Made by a program: the position numbers and the translations under genes. 64,000 nucleotides of DNA from Opisthocomus hoazin (lineage: Eukaryota > Chordata > Aves > Opisthocomiformes > Opisthocomidae), in the NCBI RefSeq assembly GCF_030867145.1, contig NC_134419.1, positions 77,377,403 to 77,441,402 of the forward strand, read 5' to 3'. The notes below the pieces were generated by a model that worked only from the letters and a program-made list of their open reading frames with translations, did not search any database and was not told where the DNA came from. Shown piece after piece: positions 11,901 through 23,900 of the stretch. Within the stretch, counting starts at the first letter, position 1. Each line of letters begins with the position of its first letter.

Positions 11901-14900
11901 TACGTTCTGGTCTCTGAACACAGGGACGACCGGAGCGTTGCCTATGACCACCAGGTCCACGCAGATTCCCCGGGACATGGAGCACAGGGGTGTGATGCCC
12001 CGTGGAGTCACAGCAATCTGCACATCCAGGGCATTTGCCAGTATCTTCGCAGAATATTTGTATAAGATAAATATACGTGCAAATCTTTAAGCCCTTCCAT
12101 TTTCTGAGGAAGTTCAGAAGACCGAATATATATCACAGCAGGCACCACGTCAGCCTCTTTCTGCCATCTCACTGAATAGACGAAATACAATAATCAAGGC
12201 AGAGAAGTAAATACAGGGAATAGTTTGTTCCAGAACTGCCCAGTGCAGACGCTGGCCCTGAGCGGACCCACCAACCGCTACCCAAAAAAGACCCCTTTCC
12301 CACCAGGTTTGCTCCCCCGCTGTTTCAGCCACCAGACGGTTGAGGGATATTTATGGGAGATGTCTTAGCAACCAAACAGCCTCGAGCGGCTTACTGGGCT
12401 ACACCCAGAGGCAGTGTCATCCTCAGATTACGTGTTTCTCAGGAAAACGCTACATCCCCTTGAAGATCACTGTTGTATCTCGATGGAAAAAATAAAAGGG
12501 AGCTTTGCAGCAGTTCCTATTCTGAGCTGGCACAGTTTTCAAAACACAGATGAGAAAGGAGGGGAGGCTGTGAAGCCTTCTCTGCCTGAGGACGAACTTT
12601 TCTCCACTCAGCGGTTGTCTACACTTAATCATGCTTATTGAATCTTCAGTACACATGAGCAACATGCTCCATTTGCTAGGAAAATATAATTTGCCTTTCA
12701 TTTATTAGTGTTTTTATGTTCATTTATGTATTCCTTAACTTAAAAGGAATAGACACCGAAACTTCAGGAAGCAGATTGCCTGTGACCCAGATGGTCCTGG
12801 TGAAGGATTAGGGTCCAGGGTCATTGATTTTCCAGGATCAGCGCAGATCTCAGCACACTTCAGAGCAGCCTCAGCACAGCCCCTTGCTGCTCGAGGTTGC
12901 ACACCTCATTCTGACAGCTCAGGACTGCAGGATGCATCCCTTCCCACAAGGCACATCCTCTAACCTGGAGAGTGGCATGGGATCCGTCTGAAATAGTACA
13001 AAGCCATCGCCATGGGTTCTCTGCAGTGCGAAAACAAAAATAGGAGGCACTTCATGCCGCACAGCAAATTCAGGCATCTTGTTTATCTGTGTGGTAATAT
13101 GGTCTTCTGTACAAGATCACTGGTGGGACAACAAGTTCCTTGTGTTTTCCCCTGTCGTTGGGCACAGAAGAGCAGCTGAGGGCTCTGGAAATAACAGCCC
13201 AGCAGACACCTGCACCAAGCCCTCGCACAGTAAGTCAAGGCGGACCTCTCCCAAGAGGCGATACGATCAGACAGCGTGACCGGCCAGCACAGGACATGGG
13301 TTTTATACAGTTTGCTATGCACGGTGAGTGACATCCACTCAAATTTATGAACTTTTATTCCAGGAATTCTCAGATGTAGTGTTTCTGGAACAAAACTAAT
13401 TGTTTTAGGGATCCCCCCCTTTTTCCTAAATAAAAGCAGTTAATGACACATTAGCATTTCCAGACCTCTGTGTATAGCCACCAGAACATGCAAGGGATGA
13501 AAAACCCAGCCGGGGATCTGCAGGCCTGCAACCTATCTTGTAAACAGTGTGACAAGCTAAGCTGTATTTTTTCTGACTCGCTAAGACAGGCTGGCCTCTG
13601 TGTTCGAGTCGGTGGGAAGCACCGCAGAGGCCGAGAGCTGTGCGGGTGCTGGAGCATATGGCTGTTCCTCCAGAAGAATCCTCTCCTGATGGCACAGAAA
13701 CGGTCTTGCAGGGCATCAGACCCATCACTACCCACAATTCTGCCTGGAACTAGGTATGTTGCTGTGCTGGTGGCTTGGAAGGGGAGGATTAGAAAGAGAC
13801 TCTGGGGAAAATCCTCCAAGAAAAAAAAAAATCTACCTTGGTTATAAAAATACCCTTTGTGAAGCAGCTTGGAGTCAAAAGGTTAACACTTAGGGGTCAA
13901 CATTCATGTAGTGTCTCTCGGCTCCCTCTCAGGTCACTATGCATAAGAAAAAAAAATCACATGCAAGCATCAAGAAGAAATAAGTCTGATCCTTAACAGT
14001 TTTTTAGGATTAGAATTAAAAAAAATAACAGAAAAATAAATAAAAATTGATCTAAAGGAGAAAATAAAAATCATAAGTGCATTTAAATATTTCTTGATAT
14101 TCAATACTGAGAAGAAAGCATATTTCAATGTGGAAGAGTAGCACACGTTCAGAGCTATAATAACCTGCCGAACACCTCACGAAGACCTGAATTAACATTC
14201 TTTCCTACCAAGCAAAGATCAAAGTGTGGCATAACGTGGACAATTCACCAGGTTGATAGTCTTCTAAATTGCGTTTTATCAAAGTTCCTTAACAAATTTC
14301 GTAACCCTGTATTACTTTTGGACAAAACTATTCTGAAGGATGGGTAAGAAGGGATTTCAAAGCAGACATTCAGCATTGCCAGTGATGCACTGCAGTTAAA
14401 AAAAGGTATAGGCAGGTAGGCATGAAACACTTCTTTGGTGTTTTATTCAAACCTCGTGAAACTACTGAGCTTTGGGTCTTTACAACAACACTGTGTGCAA
14501 CAGCGTTCTGACATCTCCATAGTGGGAGCAAGAAGTCACTTCAGCAAGCTCTAAATGAAGGTGGATGGGTCATCACTGTCATATATTTTAACTAATGCTA
14601 AACTGCACCTCAGGCAAGATGAGAAACTTTCCTGCTCGGGAAGTTAGTAAATGTTTAGACAGAGAACAGATAAAGTGATTGTGTTGGAACTGTCCCCTGA
14701 CTTCCTATTTACCACTAAATCATTGAAATACTCAAAAAAGAAAGAGAGTGGCAAAATTTATCAAAGGCTAAATTTGGCTCTGCCCGTCAGAATCTACATA
14801 CACTTCCCCGTAACATGAATGTGAATTCTCAGAGCTAAAACGTGCCTTTGAGGATGTGTTGCCAGTCCTTGGAAAGCAAAGCACTGATAGTGGTGGTTCT

Positions 14901-17900
14901 CTAATTAAACTGCTTTTTCACTGAACTGAAAAAATAATTCACCAAAAGTCCATTCACCCAGAAAAGTCCTAAGATACAAAAATATTTTTGTTTGAACACT
15001 GCTTTTTAAATCAACAGTCCCCTAAAAAATAAATTAGCCTTGAATCTAAGATAAATGTCAAGGTGGCATTCAGCTTAGCATGCCCACAGCACTTGACTGG
15101 GAATTCATCCAGAGAATATAAACTAGTGCCTACACCCAGGGGTGCTGCCCAAACTTTTGCACATTTTATGTCAATGACTTCATGCAATGAATTACTTCAG
15201 CTGTAGTCAACAGATGATGTTGTGGTATTATTTATAAAAAAATGCAATAACCCTTTATATAAGACTTTGTATAAGACTGGACTTTCTGCTCATCTCAGAG
15301 AAACGCTGAAGCTCAAAAGTGGTCCTTCACCCAAGAGAACCCACAGGAAGGTGGTTCATGGGCACTCCTGCTGTTCAGGTATGTCGTACACTGTGGCTCT
15401 TGATACTTCTGATCTCCCTTAATATTTCAGTCTGAACAATGGAAAACATCACAGGTATCTCTAAAAAACCTGTGAAGTTTAGAGATTTTATGGAAACATT
15501 TTCATACTAAATTAATTTTGGTCATGATACAGGAGAATTCACAGAATCACAGAATGGTCGGGGTTGGAAGGGACCTCAAGAGATCATCTAGTTCAACCCT
15601 TCTGCCAAAGAAGGTTCACCTAGAGCAGGCTGCATAGGACTGCAGCCAGGTGGGTTTTGAGTATCTCCAGAGAAGGAGAGGATATTTGAACATTCACGGA
15701 TTTCATCCAGAAAAAAATGTAATTAGCATCTCACCTGGCCTTCCTAAATCATTCTTGTTTGATTAGAGCATGTGGTCTTGAAAAGCATAAAATTTCTTTC
15801 AAAAAATAGCAATTAATGGAGAAGGTGTGACAGATCTTGGTAAATTCATCAAAAGATTAATTTAATCTTTGGTAAAATTGGCACCAGCTTCTTAATCCTG
15901 GCTTCTTTAGTTTCAGTTTCTAATCATGCATGAAATCAGACATTTTACTCCTAGATGAAAATGTCCATCATCAAAAATTCAGTTTTTTGTTTGGCTCCTT
16001 CCAGGCTCCAATGAAGTTGGATCAAATTGCCTGAACTTTGAGAGTCACCCATTACAAGGCACGCTGTTTCAATGCTGTTATCATCCGCACAGAGAATATC
16101 TCTGGCCTTTGAGCAACCTGGTCTACTGGAAGGTGTCCCTCCTCAGGGCAGGGGGCGTGAAACGAGATGAGCTTTAGGGTCTCTTCCAACCCAAACTACT
16201 CTACAATTCATTCTATATTTGAATATTTTCCAATTTATTGCTACATTCCCTGCACAGAGGCTGGCTATCTCCCACGTTTGCAAGGATGAGGGCACGGAGG
16301 GGACGTGCCGGTCACCCCATTCACTGCATCACCTCCTCTCCTGTCGTCACAGCGAGTCGGAGCATTGTGCTCCCAAGGGACCGCGTCATCCACTGCCAGT
16401 GACCTGCAAGGTGCTGCCGTGTATAGCTGACTCACAGGCACCGCTCTAATCAATGTGATGAATAAGAATATCATAAAAATAGGTCATTCCTCTTCCTAAT
16501 TCAATTACCTGAATGCAGCTTAGTCGTTATTCAGAGCCGTCAGCCTTAACTGAGTGACCAGGTGCCAACAGGATCAGTGGCACTACTGCTAGCTATGAAT
16601 TTCAGTGGAGAAAAGGAACCCGACAAATGGCACAACTGAAGCCATACACAAGCAGAGACAGGCTGGTGGCTGCAAACATCTCAACGGCCACCGATGTCCT
16701 CTGAAGACCACATCAGCAGCTGCAGGATTTGCCGGCTGCACGCTTACTGCAAATTCTCTGCTCGCTGTCTTCTCCTCTCTCCAGTCCAAATAAAAACCTC
16801 CCTGGCACAGAGCTTCTCAAGAAACCAACCCCTTGAAAACACAAACAAACAAACAGCAGTCCTCGCCCTCCAGGCTTTTGCAGTTACAATAAAGCTTTCT
16901 GGAAAGGTTTAGAAGCACGACTGAAGAGGTATAAACTTGTTTCCAAAATATTACTAAAGATACAGGGTTTGGATACAAATCCAGAGAAACACAGCAGGCA
17001 CCGCGGTAGGGGTTGAATGGTAAGTTTCAGCTTGTATTGCCATTTCCAATGAACCGCTGCCCTCTCAAAGGAAAGGAAAATGGAAGGTATGAAAAAACCA
17101 TATGTGCCTGAGAAATTTTTTTTAAACCTCTGAAAGTGCCTGTGTACACTAAGATCACAAGGCTGTTCATTATGCAGATTTAAAGGCCTATAAACAGCTG
17201 GTAGTCCTGTCACTGAAGTAATTACATTACGGTTTTCGAGATTTAAATCCAGTTATTTGAACATTGTTTCTATTCAGTTCGTCACAGTGGGATCTCTAAT
17301 TTGTTCGATGTAGTCAACAGCAGAGTAGTCTATCTTGGACTAATTAGCACTCTCGAAATTTAGCAGTGCACACTACACAGCACAAAGGCTAGCGTGAGAG
17401 TTGCAGGTTCTCTGCCTTCAAAGTGCTCTTTTGATGATAAAATCTTCTGCAGGATAAACATTTTCATTTTTCTAAGATTACTTTCAGCATTTTGTAAAAT
17501 CCTGCTCATGAATTACGATTAAAAATGGTAAACAACTTGGGTTTTTTTGAGGATGAGAAGGTAAACGGAAACTGCACAGATGTTGGTATTTATATGGAAA
17601 TGATGTTAGATGCTAGTTATTTCTTTTTTCTACAACCAACTAAAGTTGTAACAACACTGTCAAAACACTGGAAAACCATGCTAGCTAATAACTCCGTATT
17701 ATCGATAAAGGCACTTTAGCCTCATAAAGTCATCTCAGGTGGAGAAAAATCTCTGAAGGTCATTGCTCTTTATTTCAGGGTGAAAATTATTTTATTGAAG
17801 TAAAAGCTGCAAGTCCAGAGTGAAGCGCACGTGACAAGTGTATGTCAGAGAGATGCAATAGCAGCAACCTTGCTAAGTGCAGAGGGAAACATCTCGGGCT

Positions 17901-20900
17901 GCAGTCTAACCCCCATCTGCGCCTGCATAGAAGCAGGCTGCCACCCAAGGGGACAGTCCCAGCTCTCCCCCTCCTGTGCCACCTTCCCTTGCGGGCATGG
18001 ATGGGCACGTGGGGACCTGGGCCAGGGAACATCCTCTGGTGACAGAAAACTAATCAGATAACTAATGTCACTGCCAGTGCTTGCGGCAAGTGCACTGCAG
18101 CGACCTGCTCTGCCAGCACCTCGGGGCTGCACAGAGACACTCTATTCCTGCCCGGCCACAAATGTGCTTATAACCCATCCTTGGGGTCACTGTGTCGGGG
18201 TCAGTGGAAATTAAACACATCAGCCAACCTGCTCTTACAAAAACGACCTCTGGAAAGCCATAGAATCATAGAATGGTTTGGGTTGGAAGGGACCTGAAAG
18301 ATCATCTGGTTCCAACCCCCCCCTACCATGAGCAGGGACATCTTCCACCAGCCCAGGGTGCTCAGAGCTCCATCCAACCTGGCCTTGAACACTGCCAGGG
18401 AGGGGGCAGCCACAGCTTCTCTGGGCAACCTGGGTCAGTGTTTCACCACCCTCCTGGTGAAGAATTTCTTCCTAATATCTAATCTAAATCTGCCCTCTTT
18501 TAGTTTACAGCCATCCCCCCTTGTCCTATCACTACACACCCTTGCGAAAAGCCCCTCTCCATCCTTCCTGTCGGCCCCTTCAGGCACTGGCAGCTGCTCT
18601 AAGGTCACCCTGGAGCCTTCTCTTCTCCAGGCTGAACAGCCCCAACTCCCTCAGCCTGTCCTTGCAGGAGAGGTGCTCCAGCCCTCTGATCATCTTCATG
18701 GCCCTCCTCTGGCTCTGCTCCAACACATCCATGTCCTTCCTATGTTGGGAGCCCCAGAGCCGGATGCAGGACTCCAGGTGGGGTGTCATGAGAGTGGAGT
18801 AAAGGGGCAAGCCCAGAGAATGGACGAGAGTGTGGTGGAAATGAGCCCTATGAACCTCAGAGCCATAAAGACCTCTACCTCCACAAATCCCCAAGACATC
18901 AGGAAAGAGAAAAAACGCGAAAGGAGGCAACTATCAGACTGAAAAAAACAACCACAAGATCACACCCTAAAGCCTAGAGATGCCATCAGTACAGTGCTGT
19001 ACACTGAAGCATTTTCCAGGTCATCATTTTACCCTCCTGGGTTCTTAATTTCAAGTGTTGTTTCAATGTGTGTTGCTGTGCAAGAACAGCCAGCTTCCTG
19101 AGACCAAGAAGCCTGCAGGCAGGCGGCATTTGGCAGAGGTTTTTTAAGACTAGCAGAGAGAAGAGGAGAACCAGTAGTACCAGCACCAAATAAACCATCA
19201 ATGGCTATGGGGACGTGGCAAAGCAACTGCCCTGTGTGCACAGATGTGTATCCTGCTCAGTTCCCTTGACTTCTCCTGATGGCTGAGGTCTAATATCTGT
19301 TTTGGCCTTTATAAGTGACTGCCTCAGACATAGGTTTCCAGATGGCTATAGGAATGTGCACGGCACAGTAGGGAGGACCCAGGGCAGGTCTGGGCCCTCT
19401 GCTGCTACCCAGTGCAGCCCGGGCAGCTGGAGCAGACCCTGGCAATGGTTGTGATAACACAGCGATGACCCTCAGCCACCAGCCCCGTCCCCAGCTTGGG
19501 TGTCACAGTCCTGGACCACGACCGACACAACCGGGTATAGCCAGAGATGGACGTGGCATTCAGGACTTTCCGTGTTTGGACATACAGATGCACCTCAGGA
19601 TATTTTTCCTTTTCTGGGCACTTTGTGCCCTGCGCAAATCCCAAGCTCTCTACCACCCGAAAAGTTGGCTTTGGAATACGCAGTCAGGGATGAACGCTGC
19701 CATGTTTCCTTCGCTCAGCCAGCTGTGGCTGGCAGGCAGCTTTCGGTGACATCTGTGTGTGGGTGCGGTACCCGAGCAGCCTGGGAGCTCTCTTTGGGGA
19801 GGGTGCAGCCTCGTTACACCCACAAAAATGGGGGGCTGGTGCCAAGGGAGGTGGTGCTGCTCTCCTCCCTCACCACTCTCACCCTCCCTCTCACCTCCCC
19901 TCATCTGATCACAACACCACTTGACGAGCTGGATCAGTCCTTTGGTCTGATAAAACCTCAAAGAGGGAATCCTAATTAAAAAAAAAAAAAAACATCAACT
20001 AAAAGCAGTTTTCTGCTAAATCAGCTCACTGATCCAACTGAAATACGGGGGTACAGACGGGCCACTCACCGTGACAGAGCAGGCGGGGACACCGACGCTT
20101 GTGCCCACAGTCTCCCTTTCACCAGGCTATGAAGTGAAATGGCATCCTGAGATCACTGGGACTTTGACGTCCACTTCCCATCTCAGTAAACGAAACTGAG
20201 CTTGCATCCCCTACCTGGACTACAGCTGCATGTTCATCTCATTTTACTTTTGTTTTCTAAAACACGAGACAAACTCCTTCCTTGCTTTAAAAGCACATTT
20301 TACATGCTAAAATGGCTTTTCCAGAGCATACAGAATAACGATGACAACAAATGATAACTTCTCTTCCTTTGGGCTTTGGGGGCTGGCAGAAGGGAAGGAG
20401 AAGGCTGTGACCCCAGTGTCGGCAGCAGGGACATCAGAAGGATGCAGGCAGCCAGCGCCCTTGGTGAGCACGAGTGGGGAGCCCTTGTCTCTTCTGCAGG
20501 AGGGGCTGCAATCAGAAAAGTTCAGAGCGTCCATAGGAAACAAAGATCCCCCACTCTGGGACTCATTAACGATACTAATCCTTCTGCACAATAGTGTCCA
20601 CCAGGAGAAGTCCTAAAATTCCGACTGTCAGGACTCAGAGCAAATTAAATATGCTCAGTACACTCCTACACAGCCCTCTGAACTGCAGCCTACACGGTTG
20701 TGCTTTATCATGGATCTAGGATTTCCAGTATTAATTGCCATTATGCTTACATTACAGACATGTGACACTTCTGACATTATAAAAAAAATAAAGATCTTAC
20801 GAACATAAAACTACATGTGGCTACAGGAAGGCAGATGAATTGTGGAAACTAAAGATTCTCTTTAGGCAAATTTATCTTTAATGACCATTGACTAAAAGAG

Positions 20901-23900
20901 GGATATAGAAATTTACTTGAATAATTAATGAATATATTTCACTATTATGCATTTATTACTCATTAAACAACCATAAAGATTAACTTTTAATTATCATTTA
21001 AGGAGAAATAGGGTTAACCTTTAATTTTTTTGTTTTGTAGCATATTTGCAGAGTGGTTTGGGGGACTTTCGAAGATGACCAAAGGGGAAGATATTAGCCA
21101 GTTCTTCTAAGATATATGATAAAACCCTGACCTGTGCCACTGCCTGCTGGGAGGGCTTGCTGGAGCTGGCACAGAGCCCCCAACACCGCAGGGCAGCACG
21201 GCCCTGAGATCTGAACCCACGTAAATTAACTCAGACAATTGAAGTAGTGAACGAATTTTATCAGCTCTTTAAAATATAATTCATGCTTTTTACTTTGCTT
21301 ACTTATGCTTATTTAGCTCTTACTACAAAAACCCATTACATATCTGATATAAGGTAGACTGTCATACCACAACAAATGGCGCATATGTAGCAACACAAAC
21401 TGATACTCTCCAATGCAAAGCATGTCAAGAGCACCAAGGTGGGGACTGCACCCAGCTTTCCTTCACCCAATCTCATTACCCAAGGAGCGAAAAATATATA
21501 TCTGTTCCCCAGGGTCGAGGACATCAAAGATTTTCTTTCCTGCTTCCTCCAGGTGACCCATCTAGTTGTTCAATGTTTCCAATTGATTTACTTTTGTGTA
21601 GAATAATCTGGCTTCAGAGCACCACAGATTTAAAACCAAAATGTGAAGAGGAACGCCGATCAGTCAGATAAATCTTTTTCTTTAGTCACCAGGATTAAGT
21701 AACAGCTAGATGGCAAAAAAGAGGAAAGGAAAGGAAAGGAAAGGAAAGGAAAGGAAAGGAAGGAAAGGAAAGGAAAGGAAAGGAAAGGAAAGGAAAGGAA
21801 GGAAAGGAAAGGAAAGGAAAGGAAAGGAAAGGAAAGGAAAGGAAAGGAAAGGAAAGGAAAGGAAAGGAAAGGAAAGGAAAGGAAAGGAAAGGAAAGGAAA
21901 GGAAAGGAAAGGAAAGGAAAGGAAAGGAAAGGAAAGGAAAGGAAAGGAAAGGAAAGGAAAGGAAAGGAAAGGAAAGGAAAGGAAAGGAAAGGAAAGGAAA
22001 GGAAAGGAAAGGAAAGGAAAGGAAAGGAAAGGAAAGGAAAGGAGAAAGGAAAGGAAAGGAAAGGAAAGAAAAGAAAAGAAAAAGAAAAGAAAAGAAAAGA
22101 AAAAGAAAAGAAAAGAAAAGAAAAAGGAAAAGAAAAAGAAAAGAAAAAGAAAAGAAAAAGAAAAGAAAAAGAAAAGAAAAGAAAAAAGAAAAAGAAAAGA
22201 AAAAGAAAAGAAAAAGAAAAGAAAAGAAAAGAAAAAGAAAAAGAAAAGAAAAAAGAAAAAAGAAAAAAGAAAAAGAAAGAAAGAAAAGAAAAAGAAAAGA
22301 GAAGTCGAGAAAAGAGAAAAAAGAGAAAAGAAAAAAGAGAGGAGAGGAGAGGAAGAGGAGAGGAGAGGAGAGGAGAGGAGAGGAGAGGGAGGAGAGGAGA
22401 GGAGAGGAGAGGAGAGGAGAGGAGAGGAGAGGAGAGGAGAGGAGAGGAGAGGAGAGGAGAGGAGAGGAGAGGAGAGGAGGAGGAGAGGCCAGAGGAGAGG
22501 AGGAGAGGCCCAGAGAATTTTTAACATCTTGCGCCTAGCTAATATTTACAGAGGTGCTGTTGGGAGGGAACTGTGAGGGAGCTTCTCAGAGAGAGCTGTT
22601 TTACTCACTGCAGATTGAGTCTGTTTACCACTAGAGTAATAAAGCAAACTAATCAACCTGCACTAGGAAATCCCAAAGTTTAGATGCATAGATTTAGCAG
22701 CCTTGCCTACAGCTGCTGGGCAGGCAAGTGTTCTTCCACAGCTAGCTCACTGCTGAGGGCTTTATGAGGAAAGTGGGAAGTCCACACCTGAAGCTGCTGA
22801 GAAGACTGGACTGGGACTCCTACTCCCAAATCCCACCTCTCCCCCTCCCTGTCACTGCTCTCCCCAAACTGGTCTTGCTGTCAGAGGTATGAAATGCCGC
22901 TTATTGCTATCGCCTTCTACAACTAGCAGCAACTTGCATCATGCTGAAGAACACGACTGCACGTGACAACGACAAAAAGTCCCCAAGGAAGTCTTCTTCC
23001 GCTGCCCCAGACCATGGAAAACACCTCATCCCCCCTGACCCATCGCTGTGCTTCAGAGCCTTTCTGCTGTGAGCACTGCGACAGATGCCGCAGCGCTGGC
23101 GGGGTGCAACAGGAGCAGCGGATCTCGTGTTTTTTTCACAGAGTTAATACAGAAATACTATAGAAGTGGCAAGATTTCAAAGACAGCTCCAGAATTGTTG
23201 TCACAATTCAACTTACCGCTGAGCGGGTCAGGAATGGTGTATTGCTTTTTTCTGCTCGAAGTGGAAGTCGAGGAAAGCTTGCGAACCAGCGCTCCTTGGT
23301 TGCTCGCAGGAGCATCGCTCTGCTGGGCCTTCCTCAGCTGGACCATCTGTTCAAGTTTCTTCAGCCTTTCTCGTGAACGAGAAATGAACTGAGGATTGTG
23401 GATTTCTAGTGCTTCCTAAACAAAACAGAGAAAATGCTTTGTTTTAAAAGAATTAAAAGGAAGAAAACCATGTGATGTGCATCTAACTTGGTTCAGTAAG
23501 AGCTTATCAACGAAAATGGTTGCATGTCTGTACGAAAGTTAGCAAACTGCCTTGTTATCTGTCTTTACCTTATTACTGTTAGCAAGCTGCCTTGGTGTGA
23601 AATTTCCAGATCAGACAAAGGAGAATTTCTGAAAAAAAACCCCAACTTTCAGAAAATACATCCAAAAGGCGTTGAATTACATATTTTTGTAAGTTATCCA
23701 AATTAAACTTCTTGATGTTTTGCCTGTTGCCTTGTCTCACCCCATCACCGAAGCAGCTTGTCACTGACAGTTCACAAACTTTCCTGTTCATTTGGATTGT
23801 CATCCAGATCCGTTCATGGGGGATCCAGAAAGAAAACGCTTTCCAGTCAAAGGCTGCTTCAACATTCAGGAATGTCTCAGGATGGAAAACGGGAGTGAAA

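Larger units (their letters stand above)
10903..23216 (-). other. C10orf90 intron 6 (12.3 kb)
   Basis: A phase-1 intron that splits the ALMS motif. It holds three CR1 fragments (15541, 16098 and 18262 onward) and the large purine block at 21715-22488. Open frames of 100-200 codons here fall in CR1, in the simple repeat, or have no recognisable protein content. Confidence 0.85.

Noticed and set aside
11665..12090. 141-codon plus-strand frame in intron 6
   Set aside because: No domain, no splice or promoter context, and overlapping open frames on the other strand.
18328..18942. 204-codon plus-strand frame
   Set aside because: It lies antisense over a CR1 copy whose minus strand reads as the reverse-transcriptase end.
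19500..19979. 159-codon plus-strand frame ending before an A-run
   Set aside because: The A-run suggested a retroposed gene, but no protein similarity was recognised and the GC-rich composition explains the open length.
21706..22576. Open frames of 273 and 288 codons on both strands (KERKG and FPFLS repeats)
   Set aside because: They are the translation of the pentamer microsatellite, which contains no stop in the frames concerned.
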